Source of the DNA: Sipunculus nudus
Lineage: Eukaryota; Annelida; Sipuncula; Golfingiida; Sipunculidae
Direction of reading: 5' to 3'
Assembly: GCA_026874595.1 (NCBI GenBank)
Contig: CM049314.1
Coordinates: 58,266,300-58,330,299 of the forward strand
Length of the DNA: 64,000 nucleotides
Part shown: positions 48,951 to 59,810 of the stretch, in pieces
How the letters are laid out: each line of letters opens with the position of its first letter
Position numbering within the stretch: the stretch's first letter is position 1
Notes under the pieces: generated by a model
What the model was told of the DNA's origin: nothing
Database searches by the model: none
What the model saw: the letters and a program-made list of their open reading frames with translations, nothing else
Translations under genes and position numbers: made by a program

Positions 48951-50760
48951 TTTTAAGAGAGGTTGCGATTTTGATTACATCACATATATTTGAACGGAAT
49001 GCCTTTGAGCCTTTCTTGTTTAGATGGAGGTTGTCAGATTTTAGTGTAAATGGACCAAGGTTATCATTCATTAGCAGTCCATCCGTTTTTTTCAGCGTAG
49101 ATTTCTAGTGCGGCATTAAGAAGTCTTATTCTTTTAGAGTATATCTTAGAGGGTCTGCTAATCACTGTGCTAATTGTGGCGTGCTTAATACTAGGATTCT
49201 GTTTTATAATTGGCACAATCTTACGGAACTTACGCATGCTAGTGGCTGCATTTTCTTTGCTTACATGATTTGTACCGATGTGTTTGAGAAGATGGTCAGA
49301 TTTGACTTGCTTGATCCTATCAATAGCATGATCAAAAGTAAACACACTTGAGTCCACATGCACATTGACTTTGGTTTCATCGGAGAGGTCAGAAGAGTTC
49401 AAGTTCTTTGTCATTGAGTCCCCCAGGACAGTTACGTAAGAGGATTGGCAGGGCCTTGTTTTGTGTTGTTTGTGTTCGTGTGAAGGCTTGGGCGTAGAGT
49501 TCCCTGATTTCTTCTGAGCTCTGTTTACATGGCATGTTGCTGGGTTTACATTGGAGTCGTTGTGTACTTCTTTGGAAGCGTCTGTGCTAGGACACGCGTT
49601 TACGTCTCGGAAGCTGATAGTTGAGGCTGTTACAGACGAATCATCACTCGTTGGATTTGATAGTGTGGAGTTTAGAAGAGTAATGGGTGTACTGGTATTC
49701 AGCGTAGTCTGTGTTGCAGTGGTCTTGATTTTTGGAGTTGAGGGTGGATCATTTACTGGTGATGACGAAAGGCAGTTTGTTGTTACGTTACATTTGCATT
49801 GACAGCATCGTGTTGAGTTCGATGGAGTGATACGTTCCATGAAGGCATTAATCTGGGTTTGAAGGGCTATGTTTATCTCAATTAGTGACTCAAGGCGGGT
49901 AGCAAGGTGGTTGATTTTGTGTGGATTGTTTCTGCACGTTATACACGTCCAGATGCCAAGAGTTCCACTATCCTCTCCTACACATACTGGATGGAACCAG
50001 CTCATACAGATGCAGCATCGAACCATAGATTCATTAGCATACTTGCGATCATATACACAGTCCTGAGAGCAATATGATTCCTCATGATCTTTGGTTTCAA
50101 GGTTGCGTTTTGATTGCACTTTAAATGATGTTCTTTTTTTGTATTACGTGTCTGACGTTCACATGTAGCTTTATCAGCTGTTAGTTTATCACAGTTTGAT
50201 TTTGTGTTCACCTCATTGTATGAATTAGGAGAGCAATGGGTGTTATCATTCAGCTCAGCGTGTGACATTACACTAATATCCAGAGGTGATGGAGGCGACG
50301 TAAAGGCTGGCGATAATGGAGAGTCTTGAGGTATTGATGAGTTTATTTCAGGTAATGGACTCATTGAGTTGGAATTTTGAGGGGTCTTCTGGAAAAGATC
50401 CCCCAGGATGTTGTCTGTTGTTGTTGACCCTTTGTTCTCAATTGGGGATGAAGCGATGACTGCAACACTGGTTTCACTCAATCTGGTTTGTACTCTGTTG
50501 TTTATACCATTAGATATGAATAACGCTTTGCATGAAAGTACAGGTTTTGGTATTGACGGGATTATATTGGCAAGTTCTGCCTGGATTGCTGACTTGCATT
50601 TTGTTTTCCTGAATTTGTTTAGGTCACACTTCTTCATATTATGAACAGTGGTATTCCAGTTATTTGTGACGTCACTGATGGCTTGCTCGAGTTTTTCTTT
50701 TGTCGGCACAGGCAAGCTATCGAGCAGCATGTTAGATTGTTGAATCAGTTTGTCAGACAT
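48928..50760 (-). pseudogene. LINE ORF1: PHD finger, coiled coil, SGNH esterase
   Basis: ORF1 of CR1-group LINEs binds the element RNA; the roles of its PHD finger and esterase are not settled. Seen here: a Ser/Pro-rich N-terminal region from ATG 50760; a PHD finger with CSQDC, CCIC, WFHPVC and CITC; a heptad-like stretch LATRLESLIEINIALQ; a CQCKC motif; a Thr/Ser-rich linker; then SGNH block I VTVLGDSMTKNL, block III HIGTNH, and block V DNLHLNKKG near 49025. Frame changes lie at about 50110 (before the PHD finger) and about 49085 (between blocks III and V). The last frame ends with a TAG at 48930-48928, inside ORF2. Confidence 0.75.
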
Positions 50761-51039
50761 GATTTCTTTTGCGTATACACTAATATGAGTTCGATAAAAC
50801 GTCTTAGAGACTGTTTATAGGAAGATGAGAGAACAGGACGCGGGGTTTGTTTACAGTTTCCAGGGGCGACGTCTTGAATGTTATAATAGATAAACTTACT
50901 TTTCCGTCGCTGAAATATCACTCAAACATCCCCACAACACAGTGTAGGGGAATGCATGGAATATCACAGTTTGTCTTCTAAAACATGTGCTTGTAAAATC
51001 CGTTTAAGAGCGTAAAATCCATTAAAATCCAAGTAAAAA

Positions 51040-51936
51040 TGTGAGCACTGAGAAGTTCGTTCTCGTACGCCCGAGTCTGCGCAATGTGTGTCTGTTGACA
51101 TTCTTATTCGTGTTTGGCTCAAGCCCTGGGCGTTGCTATGCTACAGCATTCCTTGTTCAAGCTGGCCGGATGCGGTCAACGTGTAAACACAGCGGTCATT
51201 CTTGTCTGGGGTTTTCTCGCCTGGTCTGCCCACGTGTGGAATCTGACATGTAGAACCACAGCGTTCTTTGTTCTAGAGGTTTCATGTAACGTGTGTACTA
51301 TTGGGTTCTTTGGATTGTTCGAGAAATGGAAAGTTCTCGGCTTGGGATGAGAAGTTATAAATAAGGGGCTGAATTTTAGAGCCGGGAGAGAGGAGAGAAA
51401 AGTTCCAGCGGACACAGAAGAGTGTGTGTCATTTTGTAGACCTGTTCCGATAATTGCGGCAGTTATATATTTTCTTCTTAGTTTGTGACGGATCTTATAT
51501 AGTCTTCAGTTTGCTTTCCGGATTATAACAAGAATTCACTTTGGGATTACAACGGATTGATTTTGCGAATGAACTGGACTGTTATTCTCTGAGAAGATTT
51601 ATGTGAACTGTTCATCTGGGTTATACGTTATAAAGGACTTGTTGTCGCTGTGACAGTGGTGGTATCCAGGCACTGTACACTTTATTTATATACTTTTATT
51701 GATTTACTGTTGTACTATTGTTATACTGTGTAATTGTATTGATTTAGTGTATTGTAATGTTAGGATTGTTTTAGGAATAAATTATAACTATTTGATAACA
51801 AAAACCACTGACTTCTTTAATCATTCCCCTAGACAGTTCACGCTACCTAGTGCTACAGAATCTGATTTTGTTATTTCCATTACAAAATTTATGTTCGTCA
51901 CGACTAAGTGATCTGTTGATATTAGGTTCCGTAGCA
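51040..51936 (+). mobile_element. Solo LTR, copy 2 (LTR retrotransposon fossil)
   Basis: Read on the plus strand, it has a TATA-like word (ttataaataagggg) at about 51355 and AATAAA near 51776, and it ends GGTTCCGTAGCA. Much of its length is the reverse complement of the unit at 20326-21147. No internal region is attached. The left limit is uncertain because the first 60 bases match the other copies poorly. It lies back to back with the LINE. Confidence 0.6.
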
Positions 51937-52329
51937 ACTTATGTGAACAAAACTTTACCCAGATTATACATATTATGAAGCTATATACATATATTAAACA
52001 TTAAAGTTCAGAGAATGCATGAAACGTAGAAGTACTCATTGGTATCTCGGTTTTCCATGTAAACATCTTTTAATTCAATAAATACATTTTTAGGGATCCT
52101 ACTCGAACTCAGATTCTGGTTCAATCTTGGGTTTTCAAAAGACTAGGACAGGTAGTAAGTAGATTTTTATGACTCAACCAGCCTGGTCCCGACTAACATA
52201 TGATTGAGTGCAATAATACTTCGCCGTAGCCTAGATTTTTCTAATCAATACTTCTGAACGGTTCATTTCTATAATAAAACCTTTTCACCTATGTGATAAC
52301 CACAGACTAAAGAATAGATGAAGACGAAA

Positions 52330-52860
52330 TGAGAAAATGAAAAGCTTTTGATAAAATCAGCGGTCATTTTAGATTTTAGGTAAACGGCCAAATTTCTAAC
52401 TTGACATCAGATTTGAATCCCGCGACCCCAGGAACCCAAAAATCCATGAACTGTAAAGTAATGCAGGCAAAACCATTGAAACAACAGCAGCCATCTCTGA
52501 ATTATGGCTTATTTTGGGTTTCAACCTCACCTTTGGGGGAGATACCCTCACCAGATTCTCAAATTAACATTCAGGAAAACAAAACCGTGGAGTAAGGAAC
52601 CATTAGACTTCATTATGTATGTCATGTGACAAGTTTGAGAGAAAAGAATTTCTTTGCTAGTAATCGGCAGCCATCTTTGATTTTGAGGTAAAAATTGGTT
52701 AAATCACAAATTTGACATCATATATGAATTCCTCGACCCCCAAAACCGATGTAAACCGCGGATTGCGGCCATTTTTTGATTTTTGCGCTAGCTTTCATGG
52801 ACTTGGCCCAAACTTTCATGAACGACATCAAATATGAATTCCCTGTTAGCGACATTGTTC
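52330..52860. repeat. R2 repeat family, inverted relative to 43 kb
   Basis: The words gacatcatatatgaattcctcgacccc (about 52717), gacatcagatttgaatcccgcgacccc (about 52404) and gacatcaaatatgaattccctg (about 52826) mark three units. They are complements of the 43-kb repeat words. Unit spacing is about 310 and 110 bases, so one unit is truncated. Confidence 0.5.
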
Positions 52861-53334
52861 TTATATATATAATCTACATATTTGTTAATATTTGACACCG
52901 TTTGTTTTCATTCAAAAATTTAATAGACGCCATTAATTTATTTAAGTGACGTCATCAATTTATGCGAACAATTTATGATCTCATGACTGCGAATCAAATG
53001 ATCCACGTCTTTTGTTGATTTTTAAGGACGAGAGGAATATTTACACGGGAAATTGTAGCAGAACAGATGTTGTGTGAAAAGAATATAAAACAGATCAAGG
53101 TTTGTCAGCGAACTTTAATTTTCGCCTTATTTCGAGCTTAACATCTGGGCCTATTGTGGATACTATAGCAACCACCGTGAATTTCTTCTATTATCGCCCG
53201 GCAACACCGCACTTTATTTAAAGTTGTTGGTGTTATATAAGGTGATACCGGGTATAAACTACATATATGTTATTATAAAGATATTAATAGAGAATATTTT
53301 ATAAAAAAAATACATATACATACATATATATGTT

Positions 53335-53338
<4 letters not shown>

Positions 53339-53383
<45 letters not shown>
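53339..53383. repeat. (TA)n microsatellite
   Basis: A TA tract ending at the left end of the pogo-like element. Confidence 0.9.
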
Positions 53384-53386
<3 letters not shown>

Positions 53387-54333
53387 TGAAACCTCGTTGT
53401 GTCGAACTTGGTTAAGTCGAATTCCCGCATATGTCGAAGTCGAATGTAGGGGCCCTGCAGAAAACAGTTAAAACCCTACTAATTCAACTCCTTTTGTGTC
53501 GAACTCGGAGGTGTCGAAAATCCTGATGTGTCAAAGTGTTTTGTTGGTCCCAAGCTAGTATTTTTATCGCCTAACTCGAAGTCATGTCGCTTGAATGTTT
53601 GGATAACAGTTGTGCACGTCCCGCCAATCGTAATTTGGCTGTGCTGACCAGTTGTACGTAATTAATACCGGCAAGGGTGATGGTTCTGTCGCTCGCCTCG
53701 AGGTCATGCCGCTTTAATGTTTGGATATAAGTTGTGCACGTTCCATTAATCATACCTACGGGCGTGATGACTAGTTATATAATTATTACCGGCAAGGATC
53801 TTACCCATCAGGCGCGATGGTTTACACACCTGGTCCGTTGTGTACCTGTTTGGCCAATAAGTCACTCATAATCATGCCTTTATTCTCTCGCCAACAAAGC
53901 ATTAATTCGAAATAAAAAGATATTAATAAACCAAACATAATGGAATCCTTACCTTCGATGTATCTAGGATAAACAAACAGGACTCTATTTACAGGGTGAT
54001 AGATGACATATTTCAGACTGAGACTCTAATTTACTCTAGAGCACGTTGTACTGCTTTACTGCTTCACTTTTTTATTTACCTAATCCTATTTTTGGTGGTA
54101 CTTATGTGCTTTTTATTATTAATTAATAAATTAATTATAACATTTATTTTGTTCTTTCACGCAAACACATGGGTTAGAACTATATAATATAGGCCCTATA
54201 CATGTGCAGTATCAATCGATAATAATCAAGGCTGAAGGAGGTTGAATAAAATGAATACCGGTTGTCTGGAACTCCGGTTGTGTCGAAGTAAATTCAGCAG
54301 TCCCTTCGACTTCGACACAACGGAGTTTTTACT

Positions 54334-54334
<1 letters not shown>
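53384..54334. mobile_element. pogo/Tigger-like MITE (951 bp)
   Basis: The left end CAGTGAAACCTCGTTGTGTC and the reverse complement of the right end, CAGTAAAAACTCCGTTGTGT, agree closely and continue into cgaa(c/g)t(t/c)g words. TA-rich sequence flanks both sides. The subterminal parts repeat tgtcgaa and gtcgaagtcgaa. The interior holds two tandem 122-bp units, starting at 53578 and 53700, both with gtcatg(t/c)cgct and aatgtttggata. No transposase is present. Confidence 0.7.

Positions 54335-54337
<3 letters not shown>

Positions 54338-54371
<34 letters not shown>
54338..54371. repeat. (TA)n microsatellite
   Basis: A TA tract between the pogo-like element and the start of the second LINE. Confidence 0.9.
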
Positions 54372-54374
<3 letters not shown>

Positions 54375-54522
54375 TCATTTGTGTTCGAAGTGCAGTCAGC
54401 GAAAGAAATGTGTAGACCTTCGTCTAGATAATGACCTGTATTGCCTAGACTGCGTCCTTTAAAAATGGCCAAGAGTATATAAACATATCTAAGCGGCCAG
54501 AAAACTAAAGACAAAGTAAATA

Positions 54523-54945
54523 ATGATAAAGCGGAGGAAGCAGCAAACGCTGGGAAAAAATCAAGAAGCAAAGGAAACACAGCAAATGAAGGTAAGACAA
54601 AGGTATTATATGACTGTGTCAATTCCAGTCTGCTTTCTTATGTACAAAACTACATGTATACAGAGATCCTCAGCAGGTAAATTAAGTGCTATAGTTAGCA
54701 GGTTTTATGAAAGAAATGAAACTTGCCCGGCAAAAATCTTGCTGTCGAAGATTGGTAGCACTGAAATACTTGGAGAGCAACCAAGCAGGGTGACCTCAGG
54801 CTCAAGAACAGTAAGAGAAGCTGATGCAGCGGATACAGTATCTGTCTTAAAAACCTGGGCAACAAAAATGTCAGTCTCCCGAGTTTTGGCGCATGTGACC
54901 TTGAACGATTGCCAAGGGTTGCAGCTGAACAGATTAAACATTTAG
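54523..54945 (+). pseudogene. LINE 2 ORF1 fragment
   Basis: A 140-codon open stretch of the decayed ORF1. SAIVSRFYERNETCPAKILL and SRTVREADAADTVSVLKTW match a domain I associate with ORF1 proteins of invertebrate LINEs. A Cys-rich module lies just upstream in another frame (54372-54460). The reading frame is lost downstream, although KGCPRTVNLFVNRVANDVDD is still readable near 55350. Confidence 0.5.
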
Positions 54946-55639
54946 CAGTCTTGGACATGATAAATAAATTAACCAGAGACGTAAGATGGTAGAAGTGAGA
55001 ACATAGCAAACGCCTGATTCAGTTGCAGCCCTTGCGCAAACGTGCAGTAGGAACTTAATACGGTGCAGGGACGCTCGTCAGCGGCAGGTAGGCTCAGGCC
55101 AGACGCTTTATGATACGGACAAGAATTCCTCACCCATGCTAATCAGTTAGAGGAGGCCCTGGGCCTAGCCACAGGCTTATTAATACAAATAAAGTCTCTG
55201 TGGAAAATAAAGCAAATTGTCTGCCTGAAACTGAACCAGGAGCACACCGCACTGAAAACGACGGTTTTCAGTTTCAGAAACACGAGAAAAGACTACAGAT
55301 CAGCCGAAACAAGCCCACGGTGATCCTTTAAGAAGGATCATGACACGATAAAAGGTTGTCCAAGAACTGTCAATCTCTTTGTGAATAGAGTGGCTAATGA
55401 TGTAGATGATAGTGAATTGAAGGAAGTGTTAATGATCTGGATGAAGTGATGAATGAGCAACAGGTGCAGAAAATTCTTAATGAGGAAGAGTACCCGGATA
55501 AGAAATCACCATATGAAAAACACCATTTATTTTATTGCTATGCTACCGAACAATCTGAAACACTTGAAAATGATATAAAAACCTCAACTTGTATATTACA
55601 TGATACGAAAACGTATTATATCAAAACACCTATCGATAC

Positions 55640-56262
55640 ACATCAGGCAGATTGAATTTTTTACTGGAGATATGGTTGATAAAGAAACGAGAATCATTTA
55701 TAGCTTCTATTCATAATAATTATATGTTTGCAGCTCAAACAGGTATTGAGAGTTCTAGAGATATACTGTATGGTCGACCATATAGAGGGGTGGCCATACT
55801 ACGGCACCAATCACTATCTGCCTGTGTCCAGCCACTAAATCTGTCACTAAGGTTGTCAGATGATTCTAGTGTTATATTAATCTGTATATGCTTGCAATGT
55901 GATATTCGTTCCTAGACTGATGTTGATGAGGAATTTATTGAAACCTTAAGTAAGCTTCAGCAAGCAATCGATATTTACAATGCGAATCCCATTATTATTG
56001 CTGGTGACTGTAATGAGGACTTATGCAGGGATAACAATCATACAAAGTACTTAAACCTCTTCTGTTCTAATAATTATCTAAATGTTGCTTGGAATAGCCC
56101 GCAGGCTTTGCCTGGTCACACCGACAGGAATTGTGAAGGAGAGGGAACATCCACTTTTGATCACTTCATTCGCTCTGGTGATATTTACAGATCAATTTGT
56201 CATGTAGAAATTATAGATGACCAACGAGTTCCTCTAATCACAATCCGGTGCTTATGAAATGT
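55640..56262 (+). pseudogene. LINE 2 endonuclease remnant
   Basis: Two frames carry an APE-like endonuclease. The first has GIESSRDILYGRPYRGVAIL and ends in ICICLQCDI; the second (from about 55917) has NPIIIAGDCNEDL, with the metal-binding Asp and Asn, then FDHFIRSGD. A final SNHNPVLMKC block begins at about 56238 in a third frame. At least two frame changes separate the parts. Confidence 0.65.
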
Positions 56263-56495
56263 GATAATGAAGTAGATAAATACCCCACAGTTAACTGTGA
56301 TATGCCCAAAAAACGGGATCATGTTGACTGGTTCAATGCCTCAGAAGTTGCGATTCAGGGATACAAAATCACAATTGATATATATTTAGAAAAAAAAAAT
56401 ATTTCTAGTGATATTTTAACATGTTGCATCAATACCTGTTCATCAGTGACAAACGAAAAGCATTTAGCTAAGCTTTATGCCTACATTGCTAAAAA

Positions 56496-56795
56496 TTGTG
56501 TAGATGCAAGTTAACAGAGGCTACCATTCCGAAAACAAACAAGCTCTTACAGAAACCAATACCATATTGGCCAGAGCAGGTAACACCAGCTAAAGAACAG
56601 TCCTTGTTCTGGCATTGGCTATGGATACAGAATGGTCGCCAAAATACAGGGCATGTGGCTGTTATTAGACGTAGGACCCGAGCAGAATATCACAGAATAG
56701 TGAGACACTGCCGAAGACAGGAGACTAACCTACGTAAGCAACGTATGGCAGAATATAGTCATGACAGAGACCTATGGCGAAGTAAAAAAAGATGA
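56496..56795 (+). pseudogene. LINE 2 ORF2 linker fragment
   Basis: This 99-codon frame carries PYWPEQVTPAKEQSLFWHWL and NTGHVAVIRRRTRAEYHRIV, a conserved stretch between endonuclease and RT in this LINE family. It ends in a stop shortly before the solo LTR at 56976. Confidence 0.6.
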
Positions 56796-56975
56796 AGTCA
56801 GGTGGCGCCTGACAGACCAGGACTGTTGATAATAAATTTACTAGTAAAGATATTTCGAATCACTTTTGGGAAAAATACATACACTTATAACATAGCCTTC
56901 CAGATAATGCGGATGAACTTAATAATATTGTTGATCAGCCAATCAAAACCTATCACCAAAGGATACTCTTAACAT

Positions 56976-57740
56976 TGTTACGGAACCTAATAATTACAGA
57001 TCACGTAATCGTGATCACCACACATCTTGTTACGAAGATAAAAAAAAAAACGATTCCGCAACACTAGGCAGCGTGAAATGTGTAGGGGAATTAATAAAGA
57101 AGTCAGTGTTTTTTTTGTTAACAAATAATAATAATTTATTCTTAGAACATTCCTAACATTACAATACACTAAATCAATACAATTACAATAATAAAAGTTT
57201 ACATCACCAGATTGTCCGGATCCTAGGCTTTCATTTCTTGATACAACCACTGTCACAGTGTCACAAGAGTCTTTTAGCATAAATAATTCAGATGAACAGT
57301 TCATGTAAATCTTCTCAGAGAGTATTCCGATTTAATCTTGAAAACAATCTGTTGTAATCCAAAAGTGAAGTTCTGGTAATAATCCCAAAGGCAAACTGAA
57401 GACATTCCGTATACAGTCTGTAAAAGTCCGTAGAATATCTGTAAGTTACGCAATTATCGGAATAGGCCGCAAAATACTGAGGAGTGAGTCACACTCTTCC
57501 GTGTCTGCTGGTATTTTCCTCTCTGCCGGCTCTAAATACAGCCCCTGTTTTAATAGCTTTTTTTCACCCGAAGCCCAGAAACTTCCATTCTGGAACCCCA
57601 CAAGACTACACCGAATACGCTGTTTTAACTCTCAAGGGTTCACCAAGTACGGTTCCCATAGCAACGCCCAGGGCCTGAGCCTAACACGAATCAGAATGTC
57701 ACGCAAAATCCTGCGTATAATGAAACAGATACCTGTAACA
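56976..57740 (-). mobile_element. Solo LTR, copy 3, inserted in LINE 2
   Basis: This 765-bp unit begins TGTTACGGAACCTAATAA, as at 20326, and ends CCTGTAACA. The 4-bp direct repeat ACAT flanks it (56972-56975 and 57741-57744). The sense direction is minus, as in copy 1. Only the LTR remains. Because it lies between the linker and RT parts of LINE 2, it is younger than that LINE. Confidence 0.7.
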
Positions 57741-57840
57741 ACATTAGTTAATCCTACGTAAGAATGGCTGTACATAATTTAAAAATGGGGTAATCAGATG
57801 GAAGATCTGTTCTATAGTCTGACCATATCCTTAGAGGAAC

Positions 57841-57862
57841 GCACCATTTGTATGTATGTATG

Positions 57863-57911
<49 letters not shown>

Positions 57912-57920
57912 TATATATAC
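57841..57920. repeat. (TATG)n and (TA)n microsatellite
   Basis: A short TATG repeat runs into a TA tract within the decayed LINE. Confidence 0.9.
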
Positions 57921-57959
57921 ATTTTATTTCATTTCATGAAACAACATGGACTTGACCCA

Positions 57960-58975
57960 GCTGATATGAATACCTAATTCATAGTAATAATAACTGTAAT
58001 TATTCATTTTCCAAAAGACCCAAGAGGTGACCTCACTTGTAGTGATAATAATAGGGGTATTTTATTGACGAGTTGTTTCAGTAATTTTCTTGATATAGTT
58101 TTTGCTCAGAAAATTATAGCTAAACTTGGCACTTCTCAACTGCAATATGCTTTTAAGAAAGGGCATTCGATCAACACGTGCACAGTTTTCCTAAAGGTTA
58201 TTACACATTACAAATGGAAAAGGTCACAAGTATACAATTGTTTTGTTGATGCGTCACACGTATTTTATAGAATTAATATTCCTAATTTGTTCTATTTACT
58301 CGTGAAAGGCAATGTTTCGCCTACTGTCATTAGAATACTAGCAGATATCTACCAGAGACCTATTATTAAGACAGAAATGGATTGATGTTGAATCCGAACA
58401 GTTTGGAGCTAATAACGGTGTACGCCAGGGGGAGGGGGGGGGGGGGGTTTCTTTTTAATATAAGCCTTAATAACCCTTAATAACAAATAAGGGTATAGGG
58501 TGTTATATTAAAAATTATTTTGCTGGCGCCGTGGGCTTTGATGACGATCTTATGTTCTTTTGTCCGATGCGGAATGGGCTTCAAAAGATGGTTAAAGAAT
58601 GTGAAAGTTTTGCTGAAAAATTTGACATGTTATATAACCCAAAGAAATCAAAATGTGTTATTTTTAACAGGGTGTTTCCAGCTAGACCAGCTATGATTGT
58701 TTTAAATGGTATTTCTCCAGAATGGCATGACTCAATACAGTACTTGGGGAAAACAATAACGTGGAACTTGTCAGATAACAATGACGTCTTCGCTAAAAGA
58801 GTCAAATTTATTGCAAGCTTCAACACCTTAATGGCGAATTTCGGATGTCTTTCTAGCCAGGTAAAATACAGGCTATTTCCCTTTTACTGTTGTTCCTTTT
58901 ACGGTTGGCAAACCTGGATGTTAGAGCATAAGTCATTTGAGCGATTGAGTACATCATATAAGGCCAAAAAAAAAA
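57960..58975 (+). pseudogene. LINE 2 reverse transcriptase remnant
   Basis: RT blocks are readable in order: PRGDLTCSDNNRGILL, LQYAFKKGHSINTCTVF, NCFVDASHVFYRINIPNLF (usual DASKAFDRVN), then after a poly-G run the catalytic box as GFDDDLMFF (58534-58560), where YADD is expected. Thereafter comes CESFAEKFDMLYNPKKSKCV and IQYLGKTITWNLSDNNDV. The altered box and several frame changes make it inactive. The coding sequence breaks at 58961, where a MITE lies, and resumes at 59282. Confidence 0.75.
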
Positions 58976-59281
58976 ATAATAAATAAAAGGTATGGTTCCC
59001 AGGCACCGTTCGGGTCAATTTTAACCCCCCGCATAAAACATTTTTATTTTGATTTTCATCTTTCAAGAAGATAAAATAATACAATTGCGATACGATTTCC
59101 TTTTTTATGTAGTGCCTTTACCTGTTTAGCAAGAAGAAACCTGTCGTTTGCATGCTTTTCCCAAATCAAATGACATTTTTATCGAAACATACAAAAAAGG
59201 TCAAAAATAAAATACCGCCCGCCCGCATTGATTTCTGAACAAAAGTGCCTGAGAACCATACCCTTTTATTTTTTTTTTGGC
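58962..59281. mobile_element. Harbinger-like MITE, copy 3, inserted in LINE 2
   Basis: This 320-bp element starts GGCCAAAA and ends TTTTTGGC. Inner inverted repeats are aaaaggtatggttcccaggc (left) and gtgcctgagaaccatacc (right). The triplet TAA lies on both sides (58959-58961 and 59282-59284), and LINE 2 coding sequence continues across: a frame ending ...LSTSY is followed by NKALRHLWHL. This supports a 3-bp TAA target duplication, as in PIF/Harbinger. Confidence 0.8.
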
Positions 59282-59566
59282 TAATAAGGCTTTGCGTCAC
59301 CTATGGCACTTACCATATAACTAACACCAGAATATTGTACATGGATTAGCGGGCTCTCCGGCTCTGATTGATATAATCAGCTCACGCTTTGTAAACTTAT
59401 TTCTGACATTGCAGAATGTTGCAAATGACTTTGTCGATTTTCTGATAAAAAGAGCTCATTGTACAGCAATTGATGCTCTAGGAGGCAATTTACAATATCT
59501 GGAAAGTCAATTTCTCGATCATTGAGTAATACGGAGCCGGGGACATGAGTAAAAAATATTTATCAC

Positions 59567-59770
59567 GTGCCCACGACTTATTATTTGGTGCGCCCGACTT
59601 ATTATTTGGTGCGCACGACTTATTATTTGGTGCGCCCGACTTATTATTTGGTGCGCACGACTTATTATTTGGTGCGCACGACTTATTATTTTGTGCGCAC
59701 GAGTTATTATTTTGTTCGCACGAGTTATTACTTTGTGCGTGCAACTTATTATTTCGTGCGCTCAAGTTAA
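59567..59770. repeat. 21-bp minisatellite, about nine units
   Basis: The unit is acgacttattatttggtgcgc. Early units alternate between gcgcacg and gcgcccg; the last three diverge (gagttattattttgt, aacttattatttcgt). Because 21 is a multiple of three, frames stay open on both strands and give repeat peptides (LLFGAHD, RTTYYLV, APNNKSC). These are artefacts. It begins just after the 3' part of LINE 2. Confidence 0.9.
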
Positions 59771-59810
59771 TACTGTTTTTACTTATATTCTGCGTAATTC
59801 CCACATAATT

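Larger units (their letters stand above)
45690..51035 (-). mobile_element. CR1/L2-type LINE, nearly full length
   Basis: On the minus strand the element reads: 5' untranslated region (about 51035-50761), ORF1 (50760-48928), ORF2 starting inside the end of ORF1 (48950 onward), a 3' region, and a tail of short TTATAATAAATA-type repeats (about 45722-45690) instead of poly-A, as in CR1 and L2 elements. ORF1 carries a PHD finger and an SGNH esterase; ORF2 carries an APE-type endonuclease and a reverse transcriptase. A few frameshifts and one stop break it, so it is a recent but dead copy. A solo LTR abuts its 5' side. Confidence 0.85.
54372..59530 (+). mobile_element. Second LINE, heavily decayed, with two insertions
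   Basis: The order of domains is that of a two-ORF non-LTR element. First, an ORF1-like region with a Cys-rich start (LCSKCSQRKKC, then YCLDC) and TCPAKILLSKIG with SGSRTVREADAAD (54372-55440). Then an APE-type endonuclease with GIESSRDILYGRPYRGVAIL and GDCNEDL (55680-56260). Then a linker with FWHWLWIQNGR and RAEYHRIVRHC (56240-56795). Then the RT (about 57960-58975) and a C-terminal part (59282-59525) with LWHLPYN and AGSPALIDIIS. A solo LTR (56976-57740) and a MITE (58962-59281) interrupt it. It has many frame changes and stops, and is clearly older than the 45-51 kb LINE. The clade is unassigned. Confidence 0.75.

Noticed and set aside
54329-55009. Minus-strand frames opposite LINE 2 ORF1
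   Set aside because: They are shadows of the plus-strand LINE coding sequence.
59490-59808. Three overlapping repeat-peptide frames
   Set aside because: These are artefacts of the 21-bp minisatellite; the same DNA is open on both strands.
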